Of a DNA stretch of 33,904 bases, positions 1 to 6,329 are shown piece by piece. Position 1 is the stretch's first letter. The number at the start of each line of letters is the position of its first letter. The notes below the pieces were generated by a model. The model was not told where the DNA came from. It did not search any database and was given only the letters and a program-made list of their open reading frames with translations. Origin of the DNA: JADJNW01 sp964517175 (GTDB lineage Bacteria > Bacteroidota > Bacteroidia > Chitinophagales > Saprospiraceae). Both the position numbers and the translations under genes were made by a program. The stretch spans positions 1 through 33,904 of the forward strand of contig CAZFBU010000029.1 of NCBI GenBank assembly GCA_964517175.1, written 5' to 3'.

Positions 1-507
1 CGCGAGCGCTTCGTCGTACTGGTCAATGAAGTGCTCTGCCGCGAGGAGCAACTCGAAGATTATCTCCTGCCGGTTGATTTCAGCGAAACGAAAGAAGCCT
101 TATACACGAACCTCCGCTCCCGCTCCCGCGCTACCGAACGCCTCCAAGCGGGCGAAGCTTTGGCGGTTTTTCCGGCGGGGGGCGTGGCGACCGCGCCCAA
201 GCTCTGGAAGCGCGCCCAGGATTTGGAGTGGAAACGCTTCACCGCCAAGGCAATTCAGCAAACCAAGGCAACGGTCGTGCCGCTTTATTTTCACGGTCGG
301 AACAGCCATTTATTCCAATTGGCGAGCCAGATTCACCTGAATCTACGGCTGAGTTTGCTTTTAAATGAAATCCGCAACAAAATGGGCAAAAGTGTGCGCA
401 TCAGCATTGGCGATCCCATTCCACATACGGAATTAGCACACTTCAAGGACCGCCAACGGATGCTCGACCACCTGCGGGAGGTAACGCTGCGCCTGTCTGT
501 AGAATAA
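1..507 (+). CDS. PlsC-like lysophospholipid acyltransferase, 5' partial
   Basis: The reading frame is open from base 1 and ends at a TAA at 505-507, so the N-terminus lies outside the window; 168 residues are visible. The GTG at 31 is unlikely to be the start because the frame continues upstream (RERFVVLVNEV). The visible part resembles the C-terminal half of acyltransferases of the PlsC/hemolysin-like group, which acylate lysophospholipids or amino-lipids at the inner membrane. A block reading ALAVFPAGGVA matches the conserved FPEG/FPAG-type block. It is followed by a hydrophobic VVPLYFHGRNS strand and a terminal RISIGDPIP segment, both typical of the family. The catalytic HX4D motif would lie upstream and cannot be checked. 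No neighbour indicates the exact lipid substrate. Confidence 0.75.
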   Translation, partial: RERFVVLVNEVLCREEQLEDYLLPVDFSETKEALYTNLRSRSRATERLQAGEALAVFPAGGVATAPKLWKRAQDLEWKRFTAKAIQQTKATVVPLYFHGRNSHLFQLASQIHLNLRLSLLLNEIRNKMGKSVRISIGDPIPHTELAHFKDRQRMLDHLREVTLRLSVE

Positions 508-532
508 TTTTCAAAAATTTCTTTGCACAAAC

Positions 533-562
533 TTGATTTTTTTCAAAAAGGTATTTATTTTG
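533..562 (+). promoter_or_regulatory. Bacteroidota-type promoter of the tetR gene
   Basis: A TTG at 533-535 is separated by 20 bp from TATTTTG at 556-562. This is one base short of the Bacteroidota -7 consensus TAnnTTTG, with normal spacing. The operator-like palindrome at 564-577 would lie at the transcription start, consistent with autorepression. The assignment is by pattern only. Confidence 0.45.
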
Positions 563-563
563 C

Positions 564-577
564 GAGTGATTACTCAC
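564..577. promoter_or_regulatory. TetR operator-like site, copy 1
   Basis: The 14-bp sequence GAGTGATTACTCAC lies 7 bp before the tetR start codon. GAGTGA/TTACTC is a near-perfect 12-bp dyad. The identical 14-mer recurs at 1123-1136 in front of the SDR gene, and the flanking bases differ, so only the core is shared. It is most simply read as the binding site of the TetR protein encoded at 585-1103. Confidence 0.7.
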
Positions 578-584
578 ATTTAGA

Positions 585-1103
585 ATGACCGACAAAAAAG
601 AAAAAATATTATCGACAGCTTTGGAGCTGTTCGCCAGGGAAGGGTACAACGCCGTTTCGACCAGCAAGATCGCGAAGCAGGCGGGCGTTTCGGAAGGGCT
701 CATTTTTCGGCATTTTGAAAATAAAAAAGGCTTACTCGATGCGCTGGTAGCCGATGCGGAAGTGCGGCTAAATCAGGTTTTTGCGCACGTCGTTTTTGAA
801 ACTGACCCCAAAAAAGTGATCCGGAAAGCGATTGAATTGCCATTTTCTGTGGATAAAGCAGACTACGATTACTGGAAATTGCAGTTCAAACTAAAGTGGG
901 AACAAGGATACAATAACCCGAACAAAATGAAGCCTTTGATTGATAAACTAGCCTGGGCATTCACTGAAACAGGATACGAAGAACCAGAAAATGAAGCCAT
1001 TTTGCTACAGCAAATACTGGACGCCATTTCCATTGCTGTGCTCAGAGACGAGATAGATCAGTCCGGATTGAAAACGTTTTTACTGAAGAAATACAAAGTT
1101 TAA
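585..1103 (+). CDS. TetR/AcrR family transcriptional regulator
   Basis: A 172-residue one-domain regulator of usual TetR length. The N-terminal 50 residues form the TetR helix-turn-helix: ALELFAREGYNAVSTSKIA, then KQAGVSEGLIFRHFENKKGLL. The rest is a variable helical ligand-binding domain whose ligand cannot be predicted from sequence. The ATG at 585 is preferred because it directly follows the promoter and operator-like palindrome. The gene is followed after 49 bp by a co-directional SDR oxidoreductase that carries an identical palindrome in its own leader. The likely role is repression of itself and of the SDR gene until a small molecule, perhaps the SDR substrate, binds. The regulator assignment is firm; the regulon is inference. 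Confidence 0.93.
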   Translation: MTDKKEKILSTALELFAREGYNAVSTSKIAKQAGVSEGLIFRHFENKKGLLDALVADAEVRLNQVFAHVVFETDPKKVIRKAIELPFSVDKADYDYWKLQFKLKWEQGYNNPNKMKPLIDKLAWAFTETGYEEPENEAILLQQILDAISIAVLRDEIDQSGLKTFLLKKYKV

Positions 1104-1122
1104 TATTTCCACACGCTTAAAA

Positions 1123-1136
1123 GAGTGATTACTCAC
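1123..1136. promoter_or_regulatory. TetR operator-like site, copy 2
   Basis: An exact copy of GAGTGATTACTCAC sits in the 49-bp interval between the tetR stop and the SDR start, 16 bp before the SDR ATG at 1153. Because it lies in the intergenic gap, the SDR gene probably has its own regulated promoter in addition to any read-through. I could not identify a convincing -33/-7 pair in this short interval. Confidence 0.7.
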
Positions 1137-1152
1137 TATAAAATTAAAACAA

Positions 1153-1980
1153 ATGAACAATCAGAAAGTCCTATTAATCACCGGTGCATCTTCCGGTATT
1201 GGTAAAGATGCTGCATTGCAGCTTATCAAAGAAGGGCATATCGTATATGGCGCTGCGCGTAGAATCGAGAAAATGCAGGCGTTGGTAGATGCAGGCGGTC
1301 ACGCAATCGCGATGGACGTCACGGATGAAGCGCAAGTCGTCGCCGGGGTTCGGCAAGTGCTTGACGAGCAGGGCAGGATCGACGTTTTGGTCAATAACGC
1401 CGGATACGGACTTTATGGCGCAGTGGAAGACATTCCGCTGGAAGACGCCCGTCGGCAGTTTGAGGTGAATATTTTTGGTTTGGCGCGCATTACCAAGGAA
1501 GTCCTTCCGCACATGCGCCAGCAAAAGTCCGGTACGATCATCAACATGTCTTCCATGGGCGGCAAAATGTACACCCCGATGGGTGCCTGGTATCATGCCA
1601 CCAAGCACGCCCTGGAAGGCTGGAGCGATGCCCTTCGACTGGAATTGAAAGCTTTTGATATTGATGTGGTCGTGATTGAGCCGGGAGCAATTGCTACCGA
1701 ATTCGGGGAAGTGATCTATGAACCCATGTTGAAATATTCCGGTAAAGGTCCTTACGCAAAAATAGCAAACGCAGTGGCAAATGCGACCAAAGCAATGTAC
1801 GACAAGCCCAATGCTGCTTCGCCGGCGTCGGTCATTTCCAACGCCATTTCGCAGGCTGTTAAAAGCGACAACCCCAAGACGCGCTACCGGGCGGGAAAAT
1901 TTGCCAAACCAATGGTCTGGATCAGAACTTATCTGGGCGACCGCATTTTTGATCGAATAGTGATGAGCCAGGTGAAGTAA
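1153..1980 (+). CDS. SDR family NAD(P)-dependent oxidoreductase
   Basis: A 275-residue classical short-chain dehydrogenase/reductase. The cofactor-binding TGASSGIG motif is at residues 10-17, NNAG at 81-84, the catalytic Asn at 106, Ser in the MSS motif at 133-134, and the YxxxK pair at Tyr147 and Lys151. The RR pair after the second beta strand (residues 36-37) suggests NADP(H) preference, by family knowledge. The C-terminus is somewhat longer than the 250-residue norm, as in SDRs that act on lipid or retinol-like substrates, but the substrate is not identifiable. The gene sits behind tetR and shares its operator-like palindrome, suggesting an inducible detoxification or lipid-modifying enzyme. 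Confidence 0.93.
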   Translation: MNNQKVLLITGASSGIGKDAALQLIKEGHIVYGAARRIEKMQALVDAGGHAIAMDVTDEAQVVAGVRQVLDEQGRIDVLVNNAGYGLYGAVEDIPLEDARRQFEVNIFGLARITKEVLPHMRQQKSGTIINMSSMGGKMYTPMGAWYHATKHALEGWSDALRLELKAFDIDVVVIEPGAIATEFGEVIYEPMLKYSGKGPYAKIANAVANATKAMYDKPNAASPASVISNAISQAVKSDNPKTRYRAGKFAKPMVWIRTYLGDRIFDRIVMSQVK

Positions 1981-1991
1981 GCACCTTCTGA

Positions 1992-2034
1992 CTGGAATAG
2001 CGGTTGACTCGGATAATATCAATCGCTGTTCCAG
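1992..2034. terminator. Hairpin between convergent SDR and M14 genes
   Basis: CTGGAATAGCGGTTGA (1992-2007) pairs with TCAATCGCTGTTCCAG (2019-2034). All 16 positions pair if two G-U wobbles are allowed, around an 11-nt loop. It lies in the 75-bp gap where two genes converge, the place for a bidirectional terminator. There is no strong T-tract on either side, so an intrinsic mechanism is not certain. Confidence 0.5.
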
Positions 2035-2055
2035 CATATTTTGGAAAAATGCGCA

Positions 2056-3009
2056 TTACACGCCAATGGCCGCCAGCGGATCGCCCTTCGTGATCGCCAG
2101 GGAAGTGATCAGGTAGATCAAAATGCCATCCGCATCAGCGAAGTACTCGCTCAGCGTATTGCCAAAGAAATCGCGGATTTCGCCAATTTTATCGCCTTGT
2201 TTCACCCTATCTTCCAATTGCTTGCAAGCGTACCAGCAGCCTTCGTCCTCGGCAGTCAGCACCGACATGCGCTCCATGTACTGCACGTCTGGGTTTGATT
2301 TGGCTTCGCCTGCCAAAACCTCAAAGCTCTGGAGCACGTTTTTCACGGCTTCGATGTAAGTTGCGACTTCCGATTCGCTCCAGCGCCCACACTGCCCCAA
2401 CTCTGCCAGAAAGCCCGGCGTGCCGGCATTTGCGGCCGCTCCGATCGAGCCGTTATCCGAATAGGAGCCAACCACGTACGGAAAGCCGACCGCCGCCGCT
2501 GCCCGCTTCGATTGCTCGACCACCCCGGCACCGCCCAGGTGCGAATAGATCACAAACGGCATCAGCGCCTCGTGAATATCGCCGCCGTGCAGATCGATGT
2601 AAAAATCTGCACCCTGCTGCAACTGATGCACCACGTACGCAATGCGTTCACTCACCGTGCCCAGCGCTTTGCCAGGGAACGCACGGTTCAGGTTTTTGCC
2701 ATCGAACGGACCGTAATATTGCAGCTTCGCTAAAAAGGCTGCCGGATTCACCGGGTGGATCACCGCAACCGTGCCGTTTACTGCTTCGGGTTCAAGTTCT
2801 TTTGCTATTCGAATTGCCGTTTCAATACAAGGATACTCGCCGCCGTGCACGCCACCGGTGATCAGAATTTGCTTACCAGGCTTCGTTCCGGCGATAACCG
2901 TTGCCGGCATTCGAACCAGTGTGCCTGGCACTTCGATGTAGCCAACTGTCTTCTGCCCGATTTCAACCTGGATGCCATATTGCGCAAGCGTCGTCGTAAA
3001 ATTTGTCAT
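2056..3009 (-). CDS. Succinylglutamate desuccinylase/aspartoacylase-type M14 hydrolase
   Basis: A 317-residue zinc hydrolase of the AstE/AspA branch of the M14 carboxypeptidase fold, which cleaves N-acyl amino acids or small amides in the cytoplasm. Zinc ligands appear at His55 and Glu58 (GGVHGGEYP) and His141 (YIDLHGGD). The NLNRAFPG segment at 106-113 is the substrate-binding NxxR-type motif. Glu203 in GFLAELG is the likely catalytic acid. The last 80 residues form the small beta-barrel domain usual in this family (GCWYACKQLEDRVKQGD...). There is no signal peptide. The gene stands alone, convergent with the SDR gene and divergent from the esterase at 3145. The exact acyl substrate is unknown. 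Confidence 0.85.
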   Translation of the reverse strand: MTNFTTTLAQYGIQVEIGQKTVGYIEVPGTLVRMPATVIAGTKPGKQILITGGVHGGEYPCIETAIRIAKELEPEAVNGTVAVIHPVNPAAFLAKLQYYGPFDGKNLNRAFPGKALGTVSERIAYVVHQLQQGADFYIDLHGGDIHEALMPFVIYSHLGGAGVVEQSKRAAAAVGFPYVVGSYSDNGSIGAAANAGTPGFLAELGQCGRWSESEVATYIEAVKNVLQSFEVLAGEAKSNPDVQYMERMSVLTAEDEGCWYACKQLEDRVKQGDKIGEIRDFFGNTLSEYFADADGILIYLITSLAITKGDPLAAIGV

Positions 3010-3032
3010 GGTACATTCGATTTTGTATTTGC

Positions 3033-3061
3033 CAAAATAAATGATTCCTGCGGATTTTCAA
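3033..3061 (-). promoter_or_regulatory. Promoter of the M14 hydrolase gene
   Basis: On the minus strand, TTG (3061-3059) is followed after 19 bp by TATTTTG (3039-3033). This is the same variant and nearly the same spacing as upstream of tetR. The predicted start site is some 18 nt before the ATG at 3009. Confidence 0.4.
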
Positions 3062-3144
3062 GTCTCCTTTCCGTGGTTTCATCTCCAAACATGAGGAAAA
3101 CAACGTATCTTTCTGTTGTCCAATCCATAAACCTAATACCCTCT

Positions 3145-4818
3145 ATGAAAAAAATAACCTTTTTACCCAATTGGCTGGCACTGATCGTGCTGGGCGCCGC
3201 TGCACTGACAATCAATAGTTGCCAAACGGCGGATACTGCCGGTAGCCGACTCACATTCAACATTTCCTTTCCGGAATCGGCGCACGAAGGTCCGATCACA
3301 GGACGGGTTTATGTCATGATCTCCGAGACGGACGAGCGCGAGCCGCGCCTGCAAATCGGCACCCAGGGCGTGCCTTTCTTCGGCGAAGATATCGAAGCGC
3401 TGGAGCCGGGCGCTGCCGCTACGATCAATCACAATTCTTTTGGCTATCCGATTGAAAGCCTGAAAAATCTGCCTCCGGGCGATTATTTTATCCAGGGCTT
3501 TGTGAATGTTTATACCGAATTCAAGCGCTCCGACGGGCATACCCTCTGGCTCCACAATGACCAGTGGGAAGGTCAGCATTTCAATATCTCTCCGGGCAAT
3601 TTGTACAGCGATGTGCAGAAAATCACTATTGATCCGACGAAGAAAACGACCATCGCGCTGGATTGCAAAAACGTAATTCCTCCAATTGACATTCCGGAGG
3701 ATACCGAATGGGTGAAGCGCATTAAGTTCAAAAGCGACATCCTCAGCGAATTCTGGGGCGAAGATATTTTTCTCGGCGCAACGGTTTTATTACCAAAAGG
3801 TTATAACGACCGCCCGGACACCTACTACCCGGTGAATTACATCCAGGGGCATTTTTCTTTGAATGCACCCAATGGCTTTACGACCGAAGACCCCGGAGCG
3901 GACGCCTCCTCGCGCCAAAGAGCGAGCTACGAATATTATCAGCACTGGACTGCCGAAGGCACGCCACGCATGATTTTGGTGACCTTCCAGCATCCAAGTC
4001 CGTATTATGATGATTCCTATTTTGTAAATTCGCCGAACAACGGACCGTACCGTGATGCGATCATGGAAGAACTGATCCCGGCGGTAGAAGAGCAATTCCG
4101 CATCATCAAGGAACCGTATGCGCGCATCCTGTCGGGCGGCTCTACCGGCGGCTGGATTTCGCTGGCGATGCAGGTGCTGGAGCCGGAATTTTTTGGCGGG
4201 GTATTCTCGCTTTGCCCGGATCCGGTGGATTTCAACTACTTCCAGGCGGTGAATATTTACGAAGATGGCAATGCCTATTTTAAGAAAAATGGCTGGATCG
4301 AAGTGCCCACGCCCAGCGATCGCTACACTGATGGCATCGTGCGGCTGACCTACCAGCAGCGCAATCATTACGAATTGGCGCGGGGTACGAAGAATCGCTC
4401 CGGCGAGCAAGTCGATATTTTTGAAGCTACCTTCGGCCCGATTGGCGCGGATGGCTACACCGAATCGCTTTTCGATCAGAAAACCGGAGAAATCGACATG
4501 GAGGTCGCTCGCTACTGGCGGGAGCATTACGATTTGAATGAATACCTCAAGCGCAACTGGGAAAAGATTGGTCCGAGCCTGCGCGGTAAAATCCACATTT
4601 ACACCGGCGATATGGACACGTATTATCTCAATCCGGCGGTGGTGCTGATGGAAGAATTTCTGGAACAAACCGATCCTTACTACGATGGTTCGGTGACATA
4701 CGGCGACCGCGAGCCGCACTGCTGGGGACCGGAGCGCCGGGAATTGCTCAACCTCATGGCAAAGCAGGTGGAAAGTATGGCACCAAAAGGTACAAATACG
4801 CGGGGTTGGAAATATTGA
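3145..4818 (+). CDS. Secreted lipoprotein esterase, alpha/beta-hydrolase fold
   Basis: A 557-residue protein with a lipoprotein signal peptide (MKKITFLPNW..., lipobox INSC, lipidated Cys26). This fixes the start at the ATG at 3145, although the frame is open far upstream. Residues about 30-180 are an Ig-like/beta domain. The remainder is an esterase-type alpha/beta hydrolase (Pfam Esterase-like). The nucleophile is Ser333 in GGSTGG, the acid is probably Asp489 or Asp491 (YTGDMDTYY), and the base is His525 in DREPHCWG. It probably hydrolyses an ester outside the inner membrane; the substrate is unknown. It is divergent from the M14 gene and followed by nhaA after 126 bp. The family assignment is good and the specific function is open. 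Confidence 0.85.
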   Translation: MKKITFLPNWLALIVLGAAALTINSCQTADTAGSRLTFNISFPESAHEGPITGRVYVMISETDEREPRLQIGTQGVPFFGEDIEALEPGAAATINHNSFGYPIESLKNLPPGDYFIQGFVNVYTEFKRSDGHTLWLHNDQWEGQHFNISPGNLYSDVQKITIDPTKKTTIALDCKNVIPPIDIPEDTEWVKRIKFKSDILSEFWGEDIFLGATVLLPKGYNDRPDTYYPVNYIQGHFSLNAPNGFTTEDPGADASSRQRASYEYYQHWTAEGTPRMILVTFQHPSPYYDDSYFVNSPNNGPYRDAIMEELIPAVEEQFRIIKEPYARILSGGSTGGWISLAMQVLEPEFFGGVFSLCPDPVDFNYFQAVNIYEDGNAYFKKNGWIEVPTPSDRYTDGIVRLTYQQRNHYELARGTKNRSGEQVDIFEATFGPIGADGYTESLFDQKTGEIDMEVARYWREHYDLNEYLKRNWEKIGPSLRGKIHIYTGDMDTYYLNPAVVLMEEFLEQTDPYYDGSVTYGDREPHCWGPERRELLNLMAKQVESMAPKGTNTRGWKY

Positions 4819-4887
4819 TCAATCATGGGATACGTCCTGTTACCATTACAGAACATTTACTTTCGGAAATTCTTATTAGAAAGTGAA

Positions 4888-4924
4888 ACATCTTCGTTAT
4901 TTTACCTTTTAGATCGAAAGATGT
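4888..4924 (+). promoter_or_regulatory. Inverted repeat upstream of nhaA
   Basis: ACATCTTCG (4888-4896) and CGAAAGATGT (4915-4924) form an inverted repeat with one bulged base and an 18-nt loop that contains a TACCTTTT box. The -7 box consensus is TAnnTTTG. The repeat ends 20 bp before the nhaA start. It could be an operator around the -7 element or a leader hairpin; chance is also possible. Confidence 0.25.
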
Positions 4925-4944
4925 AAAAACAAATTAGAATTTCA

Positions 4945-6276
4945 ATGAAAGAACAACCAGTTGACCGATGGATCATAAAACCCATGAAGCGGTTTTTGAA
5001 CAACAGCACGATGAGCGGCATTGTGCTGTTTTCATCTGCTGTATTGGCAATGATTTTTGCCAATTCGCCTTGGGCGGACACCTACCACGAAATCTGGAAA
5101 ATTAGGTTTTCGATTGGATTTGGTGAATTTGTCATTGATAAAGACTTGCACCACTGGATCAATGACGGCCTGATGGCCGTTTTTTTCTTTGTCGTCGGAT
5201 TGGAGCTAAAGCGGGAAATACGCGCTGGTGAACTTAGCGAGCCGAAAGATGCCATTTTGCCATTGGTGGCGGCTGCGGGAGGCGCCATTGTGCCGGCGCT
5301 TATTTACATTTCTATCAACAACACTGGTGAGCCTTCCAACGGGTGGGGGATTCCGATGGCAACGGATATAGCCTTTGTGCTCGGGGTTTTGTATCTGCTG
5401 GGCGACCGAGTGCCGACGACGCTAAAAGTCTTTCTGACGGCACTCGCCATTGCCGATGACATCCTGGCGGTGCTCGTCATTGCATTTTTTTATACCTCCA
5501 ATATTTATTTCGACAGCTTGCTGGTTGGCGCGATCTTCATGGTTGTGTTGATCGGCTTCAACCTCATAGGTGTGCGCAGCAGCCTGGTATATGGCATCTT
5601 TGGTATTGCCGGATTGTGGCTGGCGTTTCTGATGTCGGGCGTGCACGCTACCGTCGCGGCGGTGTTGGCTGCATTCACCATTCCAGTTACAACTAAAGTG
5701 TCGTCGAGTTATTATACCGAGCGGCTGGAGCATTTGCTGGAAAGATTTAAAGAAGCAAAAGATAATGACCTGCCCATCGTCACCAAAGACCAATTTGATA
5801 TTCTCGAAAACGTTCGGGATGTTTCCAAAAAAGCCCTCACTCCGTTGCAACGGCTGGAGAACGGTATGCATCCATTGGTGGTATTCGTCATCATGCCCAT
5901 TTTTGCTTTTAGCAATGCCGGTGTGACGATTGGCGAAGGCTTTTTGGATAAAATCGGTAGCCCGGTAGCCGTTGGCGTTTTTGCCGGACTGTTGGTCGGA
6001 AAAGTAGTGGGCGTGTATGGAGCCTCTTCTTTGGTTATTAAAATGAAATGGTCAAAACTGCCGGAGGGCATGAATAATCTGCACCTGCTGGGAGCGGGCT
6101 TTCTGACGGCAATTGGTTTTACGATGTCACTTTTTATTACCGGGCTGGCATTCACCGATGAAGTTTATAATGTACAGGCAAAACTGGGCATTTTGGCCGC
6201 TTCCATGGTTGCAACTATTATCGGTTATACGATTATCAGAGCAGCCTGCCGGGACGGTAAAGAACAAGCATCATAA
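4945..6276 (+). CDS. nhaA: Na+/H+ antiporter NhaA
   Basis: A 443-residue inner-membrane sodium/proton antiporter. The ion-binding aspartate pair is Asp171-Asp172 in ALAIADDILAV, corresponding to Asp163/Asp164 of E. coli. Asp141 in MATDIAFVLG and Lys353 in GLLVGKVVG are the other signature charges. The terminal IGFTMSLFI segment is also conserved. It is longer than E. coli NhaA (388 residues), mainly through a charged cytoplasmic loop around residues 250-310, a feature I associate with Bacteroidota homologues. It exports Na+ in exchange for protons and is likely important for salt and alkaline pH tolerance. It is probably monocistronic; the next gene starts 53 bp downstream. Confidence 0.97.
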   Translation: MKEQPVDRWIIKPMKRFLNNSTMSGIVLFSSAVLAMIFANSPWADTYHEIWKIRFSIGFGEFVIDKDLHHWINDGLMAVFFFVVGLELKREIRAGELSEPKDAILPLVAAAGGAIVPALIYISINNTGEPSNGWGIPMATDIAFVLGVLYLLGDRVPTTLKVFLTALAIADDILAVLVIAFFYTSNIYFDSLLVGAIFMVVLIGFNLIGVRSSLVYGIFGIAGLWLAFLMSGVHATVAAVLAAFTIPVTTKVSSSYYTERLEHLLERFKEAKDNDLPIVTKDQFDILENVRDVSKKALTPLQRLENGMHPLVVFVIMPIFAFSNAGVTIGEGFLDKIGSPVAVGVFAGLLVGKVVGVYGASSLVIKMKWSKLPEGMNNLHLLGAGFLTAIGFTMSLFITGLAFTDEVYNVQAKLGILAASMVATIIGYTIIRAACRDGKEQAS

Positions 6277-6329
6277 TATCAAAAACACCGAATATTCCAT
6301 TTTTTGTGTAAAAAAACGCTATTCATAAA

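Noticed and set aside
1174..2037. 287-codon minus-strand open frame
   Set aside because: It is a shadow of the SDR gene, whose motifs are complete. The minus-strand translation has no recognisable family.
2755..3144. N-terminal extension of the esterase
   Set aside because: It overlaps the opposite-strand M14 gene and hides a clear lipoprotein signal peptide that starts at 3145.
6300..6316. T6-GTGT-A6 hairpin after nhaA
   Set aside because: It is pure A/T pairing in an A/T-rich spacer. Chance is the best explanation.
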